The notes under the pieces are model-generated. The model did not search any database and was not told where the DNA came from. It saw only the letters and a list, made by a program, of their open reading frames with translations. 64,000 nucleotides of DNA from Solwaraspora sp. WMMD406 (lineage in GTDB: Bacteria > Actinomycetota > Actinomycetes > Mycobacteriales > Micromonosporaceae), in NCBI RefSeq assembly GCF_029626025.1, contig NZ_JARUBF010000001.1, positions 6,666,001-6,730,000 on the forward strand, given 5' to 3'. This document shows, piece after piece, positions 55,519-64,000 of the stretch (position 1 is its first letter; each line of letters opens with the position of its first letter). The position numbers and the translations under genes were made by a program.

Positions 55519-56865
55519 TCAGACCGGCAGCTTGCCGGCGCCGGCGGTCAATGTGGTGTAGAGCGGGACGAGGGCGGCGGGCAGTACCGGGCCGTGCCGC
55601 AGGGTCGGTGTCCAGCCGGCGTCGGAGCCCAGGTCGGGGTCGTTGGCCGCGTTGTACGCGTCGAGCAGGCTGGCGGGCCGCAGCGGCCTACGGTGTTCGG
55701 CGACCCAGCTGCCCTTCTCGGTGAGGACGGTGCCGCCCCAGTCGTAGAGGAGGTCGGCGGTGGCGATCCCGGCACCGAGGTGGAACGCGTTGTTCTCCAG
55801 GTACGGCGCGCCCTGCACGCCCACACCGACGGCGTACTGGAAGCCGTCGCCGGACAGCTTGTAGTGGTTGTTGTAGATGTCGATCTGGCCGAACCGGATC
55901 CGGGGCAGGCGCTGCAGGCTGCCGTCGAAGACGTTGTGGTGCAGGGTGACGTTGAGCCGGCCGACGTCCGGGCCGACCGTGTTGGACGAGCCGATCAGCA
56001 TGACCTTGTCGCGGCCGTCGAACCTGTTGTAGGAGACGGTGACCAGGCTGGCGGTGTGGGTGATGTCGAGCGCGCCGTCGTGCACCTGCAGTGGCCGGCC
56101 GAAGTAGCTCGGCTGGGCGCTGTCCGGGTTGTCGCCGTCGGTGAAGGTGTTGTGGTCGACCCAGACGTTCTCCGACCGGCGCACCGACATCAGGTCGTAC
56201 TGCGAATTCCAGTTGCCGGCCTCGCCGTCGTTGGGTGACCAGGCCGGGAAGCAGTCGTACGCGTCGTCGAAGACGATGTTGCGGACGATGACATTGTTGG
56301 CGCTGTCGACCATCAGGGTGAGGTTTTCCAGCCGTGCGCCGCGCAGGCCGACGATGGTGGTGTTGGGTCCGACGTTGATCTGGGTGTACTGGGTCTGGTT
56401 GGTGACCGACCGACGTCGGGCGTCCTCCAGTGGACCGCTCGGGTTGACCCGGCCCCAGACCTCGGGGTCGTAGGTGGCCAGGAACTCGTCGAAGTCGTAT
56501 TCGGGGTCGGCCAGGTCGGCGCAGCCGGAGATGCCCTCGAACCCGTTGACGGTTCCCTTGACATAGATGATCTTCGGCGTGGCGTTGGTCCGGTTGGTGG
56601 CGTTGTCGCCGCCGAGGGCGTCGATCAGTTCGGCGCGGCTGTCGACGACGTGGATCTGTTCCGGCGCGGCGGCCGAGCCACCGGTGGTGCCGGGGCCGGC
56701 CGCCGCCCATCCGTCATTGGGCGGCAGCACCTGCCGACCGAGCGACCGGGCTCCCCAGGACAGCCGGTCGGAGTCGTTGTCTTTGCCTGCCGCCACGGCC
56801 GTCCCCGGCAGTACGGCGACAAGCGCCACGCCGACTACGACGGCAGTCAATCTCCTCAGTCGCAT
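55519..56865 (-). CDS. Secreted pectate lyase, polysaccharide lyase family 1
   Basis: 448-residue extracellular PL1 enzyme. Signal peptide [19 protein letters not shown]... ends at TAVAA. The beta-helix carries the hallmark ENVWVDHNTFTDGDNP, FDGRDKVMLIGSS and the catalytic Arg region LQRLPRIRFGQI with IYNNHY. ATG 56865 is chosen because it begins the signal peptide and follows GGAGTG; the frame is open further upstream. It has its own promoter and partners the PL9 lyase in pectin breakdown. Confidence 0.94.
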   Translation of the reverse strand: MRLRRLTAVVVGVALVAVLPGTAVAAGKDNDSDRLSWGARSLGRQVLPPNDGWAAAGPGTTGGSAAAPEQIHVVDSRAELIDALGGDNATNRTNATPKIIYVKGTVNGFEGISGCADLADPEYDFDEFLATYDPEVWGRVNPSGPLEDARRRSVTNQTQYTQINVGPNTTIVGLRGARLENLTLMVDSANNVIVRNIVFDDAYDCFPAWSPNDGEAGNWNSQYDLMSVRRSENVWVDHNTFTDGDNPDSAQPSYFGRPLQVHDGALDITHTASLVTVSYNRFDGRDKVMLIGSSNTVGPDVGRLNVTLHHNVFDGSLQRLPRIRFGQIDIYNNHYKLSGDGFQYAVGVGVQGAPYLENNAFHLGAGIATADLLYDWGGTVLTEKGSWVAEHRRPLRPASLLDAYNAANDPDLGSDAGWTPTLRHGPVLPAALVPLYTTLTAGAGKLPV

Positions 56866-56932
56866 TGTCACACTCCGCAACCTGTTGTTCGGATTCGACC
56901 ACGTAACGCGTACGCAATCTTCCTGAACCCAA

Positions 56933-56961
56933 ACGGTAGAATTGTTGATGAAATGTGTCAA
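56933..56961 (-). promoter_or_regulatory. Predicted promoter of the PL1 pectate lyase gene
   Basis: Minus-strand TTGACA (56961-56956), 17-base spacer, TACCGT (56938-56933). It lies in an unusually A+T-rich 150-bp stretch that also has TTTGCAG repeats just upstream, a possible regulator site. Confidence 0.65.
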
Positions 56962-57128
56962 CGCAATCTGTTTGCAGATAGTTTGCAGGTCAAATAGGCA
57001 ATCTCTATTTTCCCGGCGGCGATTCGCCGAGAGGGCAGGTATTCTGTCCGATTTGCTGGCTACCGGAACGAGTACGAATTTGCAATGCGTTTTCCGTCAC
57101 TGTCGCAACGGGGTGCCCGGCGTCACGG

Positions 57129-58334
57129 TCACCCGTCGGCCACCCCCTGCTCCAGTGGCTCCAAGGGCTCCAGCCGGGCCCGGTGCGGCCGTACCGCCCA
57201 CTCGACGTCGTCACCCTCGGAGAACAGTGACAGCTCGGTAGCGCTGCGGCGCAGGATCCGGTTGATCCCGTCGATCGTGAGCACCCGGTCGGCACCTGCC
57301 GAGCCGGTGCTGGACACCCGCTCCGGACCGAGCAACCGCGGCAGCGGCGCCGCCTGCAGCACCTCCAGGACGCTGGTGAACGACGCGGTCCGCGACAGTG
57401 GCGCGATCAGCGGTACGCCGACCGGGTCCCGCCGGTGCGCGAGCAGGTTCTCCAGCAGCCCGGTCCGCCCCGGCACCAGCCGCATCGCCGGCTCGCCGGG
57501 CAGCCGCAACTGGTCGGTCGGATATTCCAGCACCGCGACACCCGCCGTACCGTGCACCAGGACCTCGCCGGCCACGAAGTCCTCACCGGCGAGCGTCACG
57601 GCGACCACGATAGACAGACCGGAGTCCAGGGTGATCCGCATCGACGCCGTGTCGTCCACCTCGATCGGGCGGACCCGGTAGCGTTCCAGCTCGACCAGCA
57701 CCGGCGCACCCTTGTCCACCGCCGCCGCCACCGCCAGGCACTGCATCGTCGCGTGCGCCAGCGGGTTGGCCAGCGCCCCGTCCAGTGACGGGCGGCCGTC
57801 GACCGTACGCCGACCGGCCCACGGCGAACGGTGATAGTAGGCGTCGTCGCGCTGCCAGGAGGCGAGCGTCGAGATGCCGGTGACGGCACCGAGCCGGCCG
57901 TCGGTCGCCGCGGCGGTCACCTCCGCCAGGGCAGCCGAACCCAACGCCTGGAACCCGACCTGGCAGACCCGGCCGTGCCGCGCCAACGCCGTGGCGAGCC
58001 GCCGATGGTCGGCCAGGGACAACACCGGCGGCTTCTCCAGCAGCAGGTCGGCACCGGCGGCGAGGGCGTCCAGCGCGATCGGCAGATGGGTGTACGGCGG
58101 TGTGCAGATCACCACGACGTCCGGCCGTGCCTGCCTCAGCATCTGCCGGTGATCGGTGTACACCTCGGCCCCGGCCGGGATCGGCGCGTCCAGGGCCGGC
58201 TCCACCGGCCGGACGTCCACCAGGCCGACCAGGCGCAGTGTGCCATCGTCGTGCAGTGGCGCCAGCCGCCGTCGGTGCCACAGGCCGTGCCCGCTGGCAC
58301 CGATCAGCGCCACCCGGGGCGGCTCGGTCGTCAC
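57129..58334 (-). CDS. Gfo/Idh/MocA-family oxidoreductase
   Basis: 401-residue NAD(P)-dependent sugar oxidoreductase. The Rossmann start is PRVALIGASGHGLWHRRRL, followed by VVVICTPPYTH and the family motif LLLEKPPVLSLADH (EKP). The substrate is unknown; position in the locus suggests a uronate or a related sugar acid or lactone. GTG 58334 lies six bases after GGAGGT. It follows the mannitol-dehydrogenase-family gene by 41 bases. Confidence 0.88.
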   Translation of the reverse strand: MTTEPPRVALIGASGHGLWHRRRLAPLHDDGTLRLVGLVDVRPVEPALDAPIPAGAEVYTDHRQMLRQARPDVVVICTPPYTHLPIALDALAAGADLLLEKPPVLSLADHRRLATALARHGRVCQVGFQALGSAALAEVTAAATDGRLGAVTGISTLASWQRDDAYYHRSPWAGRRTVDGRPSLDGALANPLAHATMQCLAVAAAVDKGAPVLVELERYRVRPIEVDDTASMRITLDSGLSIVVAVTLAGEDFVAGEVLVHGTAGVAVLEYPTDQLRLPGEPAMRLVPGRTGLLENLLAHRRDPVGVPLIAPLSRTASFTSVLEVLQAAPLPRLLGPERVSSTGSAGADRVLTIDGINRILRRSATELSLFSEGDDVEWAVRPHRARLEPLEPLEQGVADG

Positions 58335-58375
58335 GTCGTACCTCCAGCCGTCGTCTCGGCCGCTCGTCTCGGCCG

Positions 58376-59950
58376 TCAGCCGGCCGCGCCGGTCAGGGTG
58401 CCGGCCACGCCGTGCCGGTGCAGTGCGGTCAGCCAGGTCACGACCAGTTCCCGGACCACCGGGTCGGCGGCCAGTTCGGGCGGGAACACCTCGGTCAGGC
58501 CCAGCAGCGCGTCGGTCACCGCCGCCGGAGTGTCGGCGCTGTCGGCCAGCGCCGCGCCGATCGCCCCGGCCAGCGGGTCGTCCAGCGGCAGCGGGGCACC
58601 GTCGTCGGCCCGGCCCTGGACGAACCGCATCCAGGCGGCCACGATCAACGCCGACCAGTACGGCCGTTCGCCGACCGCCCGCCGGTCCAGCATCGTGTGC
58701 AGCACCCGCTGCGGCAACTTCTGCGAGCCGTCCATCGCCACCTGGATGGTGCGGTGCCGGATCGCCGGGTTGGCGAACCGTTCCAGTACCGACTCCCCGT
58801 ACTCGATCACCGACACCCCGTCCGGCGGGGCGAAGCTGGTCGCGACGTCCTCGGCGATCAGCCGGCGCAGCACGTCGACGAGTCCGGGGATCCGCAGCGC
58901 CTCGGCGATCGTGTCGTACCCGGCCAGCGCGCCCAGGTAGGCGATCGCCGAGTGCACCCCGTTGAGGCCGCGCAGCTTGAGCCGCTCCCAGGCACCGGCG
59001 TCGTCGGTGAGCACCGCGCCGGCCACCTCCCAGGCCGGCCGGCCGCCGGGGAACCGGTCCTCGACGACCCACTGCGAGTACGGCTCGCCGGCGATCGCCG
59101 CGAGATCGGTCACGCCGAGCTCCCGGTGGGCGACGGCCAGGGTCTCGGCCGTGGCCGCCGGCACGATCCGGTCGACCATGGTGCCGGGGAAGGTGACGTT
59201 GGCGTGCACCCAGTCGACGACGGCGTCCGCCGACCGGGCGTACGCCAACGCCTCGCTGACCAGGCCGTGCAACCGGCGGCCGTTCGACGGCAGGTTGTCG
59301 CAGCTGACCAGGGCGAGCGGTCCGGCGTCGGCGGCGGCCCGGGCGAGCAGTCCGCGCAGCAGCAGGCCGGGCACGGTGGTCGGCGCCCGGTCGGTGGTCA
59401 GGTCGGCGGCGACCGCCTCGTCGGGCCGCAGCCGGCCGGTGACCGGATCCAGTTGGTACGCCTTCTCCGTCACGGTCAGCGTGACCACCCGGATCGCCGG
59501 GTCGGCGAGCAACGCCACGATCGCGGCCGGATCGCTGGCCGCGTGCCGTACGCCGGCGAGCGCGCCGACCACCTGTGTCCGCGCACCGGCGGCGGAGAGC
59601 GTGGTGACGCTGAACAGGCCGTCCTGGGCGGCCAGCCGGCCGACCACGTCGAGGCTGCGGGGCGCGACACCGACGATGCCCCAGTCCCCGCCGGCCCGCG
59701 CGATCGCCCCTTCGGTGTAGACCGCCTGGTGCGCCCGGTGGAACGCACCGAGTCCGAGGTGGACGATGCCAGCGCCGACGTCGCCGGGACGAATCAGTGG
59801 CCGGCTGGCCGCCGGCACCCGGTCGAGGGTGCCGAGGCCGAGCAACGGTGGGTCGGCCGCTGCGGTGTCGGCCATCCCGGCCCGGCCCGCGACGCCAGCG
59901 GTATCAGCCGTATCAGCGGTGCCGGCGGTGCCGACCGTGTCGGCGTTCAC
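58376..59950 (-). CDS. Mannitol dehydrogenase family oxidoreductase (fructuronate/tagaturonate reductase-like)
   Basis: 524-residue NAD-dependent long-chain polyol/uronate reductase. The nucleotide-binding start IVHLGLGAFHRAHQAVYTEG is followed by LTVTEKAYQL, SCDNLPSNGR and the catalytic KLRGLNGVHSAIAYLG. UxuB- and UxaB-type enzymes reduce fructuronate or tagaturonate to mannonate or altronate, the step after UxaC. The first 40 residues are a low-complexity Thr/Ala/Gly repeat not typical of the family. GTG 59950 overlaps the upstream stop (GTGA). Confidence 0.9.
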   Translation of the reverse strand: MNADTVGTAGTADTADTAGVAGRAGMADTAAADPPLLGLGTLDRVPAASRPLIRPGDVGAGIVHLGLGAFHRAHQAVYTEGAIARAGGDWGIVGVAPRSLDVVGRLAAQDGLFSVTTLSAAGARTQVVGALAGVRHAASDPAAIVALLADPAIRVVTLTVTEKAYQLDPVTGRLRPDEAVAADLTTDRAPTTVPGLLLRGLLARAAADAGPLALVSCDNLPSNGRRLHGLVSEALAYARSADAVVDWVHANVTFPGTMVDRIVPAATAETLAVAHRELGVTDLAAIAGEPYSQWVVEDRFPGGRPAWEVAGAVLTDDAGAWERLKLRGLNGVHSAIAYLGALAGYDTIAEALRIPGLVDVLRRLIAEDVATSFAPPDGVSVIEYGESVLERFANPAIRHRTIQVAMDGSQKLPQRVLHTMLDRRAVGERPYWSALIVAAWMRFVQGRADDGAPLPLDDPLAGAIGAALADSADTPAAVTDALLGLTEVFPPELAADPVVRELVVTWLTALHRHGVAGTLTGAAG

Positions 59951-61257
59951 CGCCACACCGGCCCGTCCGGGAAGGAATACTCGGCGATCGACTCCGGCTT
60001 CATGGTGGCGCTGTAGCCGGGCTGGTCGGGCACCAGGTAACGGCCGCCCCGGGTACGGACCGGGTCGACGAAGTGTTCGTGCAGGTGATCGACGTACTCG
60101 ACCATCCGCCCGTCGAGCGAGGTGCCGACCCGCAGGTAGTCGAAGATCGCCAGGTGCTGCACGTACTCGCAGAGCCCGACGCCACCGGCGTGCGGGCAGA
60201 TCGGCACGCCGAACTTGGCGGCCATCAGGATCACCGACAGCACCTCGTTGATCCCGGCTATCCGGCACGAGTCGATTTGGCAGACCCGGATCGCCTCGGC
60301 CTGCATGAGCTGCTTGAAGATGACCCGGTTGGCGGCGACCTCGCCGGTGGCGACCCGGCAGCGCCCGTCGGACAGTTCGGTGACGGCGGCGGCGATCCGG
60401 GCGTGGCCGAGCACGTCGTCGGCGTGCGTCGGCTCCTCGATCCAGTACGGGTCGACCTCGACGAGCCGGCCCATGTTGGCGATCGCCTCGTCGACGTCCC
60501 ACACCTGGTTGGCGTCCATCATCAGCAGGGCGTCCGGGCCGATCTCGGCGCGGATGATCCGGGCCCGGCGGACGTCGTCGTCGATCGGCCCGCCGACCTT
60601 CATCTTCATCGCCCGCCACCCGTCGGCGTACGCCGCCCGGGTCAACGCCCGTACCTTGTCGTCGGGGTAGCCGAGCCAGCCGACCGAGGTGGTGTAGGAC
60701 GGGAACCCGTCGCGCTCCAGCTCGGCGAGCCGGTCGGCCTGGCCGACCAGACCCTTGTCGAGGATCGCGGCGGCCTCGTCCGGGGTGATCGCGTCGGTGA
60801 TGTGATGGAAGTCGATGCTGGCGACCAGCTCCTCGGTCGGCATCTCGGCCAGCAGCCGCCACAACGGCTTGCCCGCCAGCTTGGCCCGCAGGTCCCAGAC
60901 GGCGTTGACCAGCGCACCGGACGCCATGTGGATGACGCCCTTTTCCGGGCCGAGCCAGCGCAGTTGCACGTCGGCGGTGAGCGAGCGCCAGAAGGTGACC
61001 GGTTCGGCGACGATGTCGGCGACGGTCCGGCCGGTGACGTGGTGGGCGAGGGCACGTACCGCCGCGCAGGTGATCTCGTTGCCCCGGCCGTTGGTGAAGG
61101 TGAAACCGGCGCCGAAGACCCCGTCGGGGTGGTCGGTGCGCAGCTCGACGTAGGTGGCCGAGTAGTCGCCCTTGTTGATCGCGTCCGAGCCGTCGCCGGC
61201 CGCCGCGGTCGGGAACCGCACGTCGTGCACGTCGACGCCGGTGATGGTGACGGTCAT
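59947..61257 (-). CDS. Enolase-superfamily sugar-acid dehydratase, L-fuconate dehydratase-like
   Basis: 436-residue enzyme. The catalytic residues can be read: K218-M-K220 (KxK), D248-A-N250, E274, E306 in TGEVAAN and H356 in CPHAGG, an arrangement and numbering close to L-fuconate dehydratase. GDGSDAINKGDYSATYVEL is also typical. In this operon it sits between uxaC and a fructuronate-reductase-like gene, so it may dehydrate a hexonate from pectin. ATG 61257 overlaps the uxaC stop, and its own stop overlaps the next gene. Confidence 0.9.
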   Translation of the reverse strand: MTVTITGVDVHDVRFPTAAAGDGSDAINKGDYSATYVELRTDHPDGVFGAGFTFTNGRGNEITCAAVRALAHHVTGRTVADIVAEPVTFWRSLTADVQLRWLGPEKGVIHMASGALVNAVWDLRAKLAGKPLWRLLAEMPTEELVASIDFHHITDAITPDEAAAILDKGLVGQADRLAELERDGFPSYTTSVGWLGYPDDKVRALTRAAYADGWRAMKMKVGGPIDDDVRRARIIRAEIGPDALLMMDANQVWDVDEAIANMGRLVEVDPYWIEEPTHADDVLGHARIAAAVTELSDGRCRVATGEVAANRVIFKQLMQAEAIRVCQIDSCRIAGINEVLSVILMAAKFGVPICPHAGGVGLCEYVQHLAIFDYLRVGTSLDGRMVEYVDHLHEHFVDPVRTRGGRYLVPDQPGYSATMKPESIAEYSFPDGPVWR

Positions 61258-62756
61258 GACAGCTTCTCCCCGATCTTGAAGACCCGCTTGGGTAGCCGGT
61301 AGGCCAGGTCGACGATGGTCTCGGCCGCTTCGTCGAGGTCGAGCCGGTGCTCGGCGACGAGCCGGGCCAGAAAGCCGGCGTCGATCCGGCGGGCCACGTC
61401 GTGGCGGGCCGGAATGGAGCAGAACGCACGGGTGTCGTCGACGAAGCCGGCGGTGTTGTAGAAACCTGCGGTCTCGGTGACCGCCTCCCGGAACCGGCGC
61501 AGCACCTCCGGCGAGTCCAGGAACCACCAGGGGGCGCCGAGGTAGAGGGCGGCGTATCCGCCGGCGAGCGGGGCCAATTCCCGGGTGAAGGTGTACTCGT
61601 CGAGGGTGTAGACGACGACCCGCAGTCGCGGATCGTTGCCGTACGCGTCGAGCAGTGGGGTGAGTGCGTGCAGGTACTCGGTGGCCTGCGGGATGTCACC
61701 GCCGACGTCGCGGCCGTGGGTGGCGTACAGCCACTTGTTGTGGTTGCGCACCGAGCCGGGGTGCAGCTGCATCACCAGGCCGTCCTCGATGGACATCCGG
61801 GCGAATTCGACAAGCATGTGGGCCCGGAACGCCTCGGCGTCTTCGGCGGTGGCGGTGCCGCGCAGGCCGCGTCCGTACAGTTCGGCGGCCTCGCGTTGCT
61901 CCAGCCGCAGGGTGAGCGCGGTGAGGTGGCCGTGGTCGGAGCTGGTCGCGCCGGCGGCGATGAACGCCTGCCGGCGGGAGCGCAGCGCGGCGAGGAAGCC
62001 GGCGTACGTGCCGGTGTCCTCGCCGGTGATCGCACCGAGCGCGGCGACGTTGTCCGCCCAGTCGTCGAATTCGAAGTCGACGACGTTGTCCGGCCGGAAC
62101 GTGGTGATCACCCGGCCACCGGGGCCACCCCAGCCGTCGGCGGCGAGCTTGGCGTGCCGGCCGAGATCGTCCAGGGGTGATTCGGTGGTGGCCAGCACCT
62201 CGATGCGGAAACGCTCGAACAGGGCCCGGGGCCGGTACGCCGGTTCGGTCAGCTTCGCCGCGATGGTGTCGTAGACCTCGTCGGCGGTCCGCGCGTTCAG
62301 CCCGACCGTCACGCCGAAGACCTCGGCGAAGGTCTTCTCCAGCCACAGCCGCGACGGGGTGCCCCGGAACAGGTGCCAGTTGGCGGCGAGTCGCCGCCAG
62401 ATGGTCCGCCCGTCGGTCTCGGTGGCGTAGTCGCCGTCGCCGGCCGGTGGCCGTGGCCGGGTGCCAGGCCGGGTCGGTACGCCGAGCTCACCCGGGGGGA
62501 TGCCCTGGCTCAGCAGCATCCGGGTCACGTAATGATCGGGTACGACGAGCAGCCGGGCCGGGTCCGGGAACGGCTCGTCGTCGGCGAGCAGCGCTGGGTC
62601 GACGTGGCCGTGCGGCGAGATGATCGGCAGGTCCCGCGCGTGCGCGTACAGTTCGCGGGCGATCGCCCGCTGGGCGGGCTCGGCCGGGAAGAGCAGGTCG
62701 GCCCGGGAGCCGGAGGCACCGGTCGGGTCGACGGCCGGATCGGGTGGGGAGGACAC
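61254..62756 (-). CDS. uxaC: Glucuronate/galacturonate isomerase
   Basis: 500-residue amidohydrolase-fold isomerase that converts D-galacturonate to tagaturonate and D-glucuronate to fructuronate. Typical stretches are ISPHGHVDPALLADDEPF, RLWLEKTFAEVFGV, LATTESPLDDL and MQLHPGSVRNHNKWLYATHG, with NTAGFVDDTRAFCSIPARHD at the end. The GTG at 62756 follows GAGGAG by nine bases. It is about 30 residues longer than E. coli UxaC. It is the first of three overlapping genes. Confidence 0.95.
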   Translation of the reverse strand: MSSPPDPAVDPTGASGSRADLLFPAEPAQRAIARELYAHARDLPIISPHGHVDPALLADDEPFPDPARLLVVPDHYVTRMLLSQGIPPGELGVPTRPGTRPRPPAGDGDYATETDGRTIWRRLAANWHLFRGTPSRLWLEKTFAEVFGVTVGLNARTADEVYDTIAAKLTEPAYRPRALFERFRIEVLATTESPLDDLGRHAKLAADGWGGPGGRVITTFRPDNVVDFEFDDWADNVAALGAITGEDTGTYAGFLAALRSRRQAFIAAGATSSDHGHLTALTLRLEQREAAELYGRGLRGTATAEDAEAFRAHMLVEFARMSIEDGLVMQLHPGSVRNHNKWLYATHGRDVGGDIPQATEYLHALTPLLDAYGNDPRLRVVVYTLDEYTFTRELAPLAGGYAALYLGAPWWFLDSPEVLRRFREAVTETAGFYNTAGFVDDTRAFCSIPARHDVARRIDAGFLARLVAEHRLDLDEAAETIVDLAYRLPKRVFKIGEKLS

Positions 62757-62807
62757 GGAAGCAAGCTCCTCGCGGGTACGGGGTAGGGGTCGGTATCGGT
62801 GTCGGTA

Positions 62808-62880
62808 TCGATGTCGGACCTGAGTCTCCGTGTCGATGTCGGACCGGAGTGTCGATGTCGATGTCGGACCGGGGTCGAGG
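62808..62880. repeat. Three 25-bp-spaced TCGATGTCGGACC repeats before uxaC
   Basis: Exact 13-bp copies at 62808, 62833 and 62858 in the gap upstream of uxaC, preceded by GGTATC/GGTGTC hexamers. They could be regulator sites or simple-sequence expansion. Confidence 0.85.
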
Positions 62881-62895
62881 CCAGGGGCGGTACGG

Positions 62896-64000
62896 TCAGT
62901 CGACCGTGAGCAGGTCGGCGACCTGGACGGGCTGGCCGGTCTCGAAGGACCGGTTGGCGGCCAGGCCGGTGAGCAGGGCGAGTGCGCCGTCGCGGGCGGT
63001 GGCGGCCCGGCCCATCGGGTCGGTCTCGCCACCGAAGAGCACGGCGGTCATCTTGGCGTCGGCGCCGCCGTGCCCGGCCCGGGTGTAGCCCGCGACCGGC
63101 ACCTGGCGGGGCTGTTCCCAGAACGGCCGTACGGTGATCTTTGCCCAGCCTTCCTCGACGGCCGCCTGGACGCCGTGCAGCGCGGCGCCCTTGAGTTCTC
63201 CGGCGGCGTACGGGCTGACGAAGTCGCTCTCCACCACCTCCAGTTCGAGCCGACCCCGGCTGCCGTTGAACATCACCCGGTAGCCCTCCCAGGGGGCGTA
63301 CGCGGTGAGGTGGTAGGTCATCGTGGCGCCGGTCGAATAGGTGGCCAACACCGACATGTCGTCCTCGATGGTCACCCCGGGGGCGAACACGTTGCGGTCG
63401 CGGTGGTAGCCGTCCTCGGCCTCGGCTTCCAGGTAGAGCGCGCGTAGCTGCGGGTGGGCCGCCAACTGCAGGGCGAACGGATCTCCGGCGGCGGCGACCT
63501 CGCCGTGCGCCCGGTCGTAGTCGCGGGCGTAGCCGTGCCGGCGACCGGGTTCGCCGTAGAAGAACAGCCGGCCGGCCGCGTAGACCCGCACCGGGACCGC
63601 GTCCAGCCACCAGTTGACCAGGTCGAAGTGGTGGCTGGCCTTGTGCACCATCAGGCCGCCGGAGTTGGCCTTCTCGCGATGCCAGCGGCGGAAGTAGTCG
63701 GCACCGTGCCGCACGTCGAGCAGCCATTCGAAGTGGACCGAGCCCACCTCGCCGATCTCGCCGTCGGCGAGCACCTGACGGACCCGTTCGTGCAACGGGT
63801 TGTAGCGATAGTTGAAGGCGACCCGCACGGTGCGCCCGGTCTCGGCGACCGCGTCGAGGATCCGTTGGCAGCGGGCCACGTCGACGGTCATCGGCTTCTC
63901 GGTGATCACGTCGCAGCCGGCGTGCAGGGCGGTGACGATGTATTCGTCGTGTACCCGGTCGACGGTGGTGACCAGCGCGACGTCGACTCGTTCCTTGGCC
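62896..64000 (-). CDS. Gfo/Idh/MocA-family oxidoreductase, 5' end off the right edge
   Basis: Visible 368 codons start AKERVDVALVTTVDRVHDEY and include the family motif DVITEKPMTVD, FNYRYNPLHERVRQVL and HREKANSGGLMVHKASHHFD. The N-terminal Rossmann motif (about 90 residues) is outside the window. This is a larger subfamily than the enzyme at 57129-58334 and the two are not close copies. It probably acts on a sugar or uronate of the pectin locus and may be the promoter-proximal gene of the operon. Confidence 0.9.
   Translation of the reverse strand, partial: AKERVDVALVTTVDRVHDEYIVTALHAGCDVITEKPMTVDVARCQRILDAVAETGRTVRVAFNYRYNPLHERVRQVLADGEIGEVGSVHFEWLLDVRHGADYFRRWHREKANSGGLMVHKASHHFDLVNWWLDAVPVRVYAAGRLFFYGEPGRRHGYARDYDRAHGEVAAAGDPFALQLAAHPQLRALYLEAEAEDGYHRDRNVFAPGVTIEDDMSVLATYSTGATMTYHLTAYAPWEGYRVMFNGSRGRLELEVVESDFVSPYAAGELKGAALHGVQAAVEEGWAKITVRPFWEQPRQVPVAGYTRAGHGGADAKMTAVLFGGETDPMGRAATARDGALALLTGLAANRSFETGQPVQVADLLTVD

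Overview
The window is chromosomal DNA of a very high-G+C actinobacterium, most likely a Micromonosporaceae member (Micromonospora or a close relative). This rests on the codon bias, frequent GTG starts, four-base ATGA/GTGA gene overlaps, the combination of DUF3263, DUF4032, DUF817 and DUF2254 proteins, an orphan GroEL with CIRCE operators and an MsiK-like ATPase. No phylogenetic search could be run, so the genus is an inference.

Layout. 1-10429: end of glpD, a polytopic membrane subtilase, acetyltransferases, groEL behind two tandem CIRCE operators, a cold-shock protein, a beta-lactamase-fold hydrolase and a DUF2254 membrane protein. 10489-17416: paaN, an acetyltransferase, thrC under a SAM-I riboswitch, a methyltransferase, an inositol-monophosphatase-family gene and a small helical protein. 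17530-30150: a DUF817 membrane protein, an N-terminally truncated Hsp70-like gene, a hydrolase/ABC-ATPase fusion coupled to its permease, a CDC48-like double AAA ATPase, a DUF3263 protein and a second ABC exporter pair. 30207-34369: a DeoR regulator divergent from a SIS isomerase - ROK kinase - nagA operon for amino-sugar catabolism.

34377-42751 is the accessory part. A leftward chain encodes a split small ORF, an adenylate-kinase-like enzyme, a radical SAM/SPASM protein, a Nudix hydrolase, a PfkB-like protein and a cupin-like protein, followed by several very small proteins. Divergent from it are an HTH/DUF5919 regulator and a second Nudix gene, which meet an HD hydrolase gene tail to tail. 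An ISAs1-family element (35920-37277, 10-bp target duplication) has jumped into the last codons of the PfkB-like gene. Removing it on paper restores a four-base overlap with the cupin-like gene, so the chain was one operon. An 8-bp box (TAGGGACG) occurs as an inverted repeat in the divergent promoter and again before the HD gene. This is the best candidate here for an undescribed pathway, perhaps making or modifying a nucleotide-like small molecule.

42930-53280 is mostly ordinary: a PAP2 phosphatase, a DUF4032 protein, a two-RCK membrane protein, a carotenoid-type FAD oxidoreductase, an AraC regulator divergent from a 3-hydroxyisobutyrate-dehydrogenase-like enzyme with a hexanucleotide repeat in its leader, tRNA-Thr(UGU) and the sugar-ABC ATPase msiK. 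53413-64000 is a pectin/hexuronate utilisation locus: secreted PL9 and PL1 pectate lyases, two Gfo/Idh/MocA dehydrogenases, a mannitol-dehydrogenase-family reductase, an L-fuconate-dehydratase-like enolase-superfamily enzyme and uxaC. The last three overlap by four bases each. Secreted lyases would release uronates that the cytoplasmic enzymes isomerise, reduce and dehydrate.
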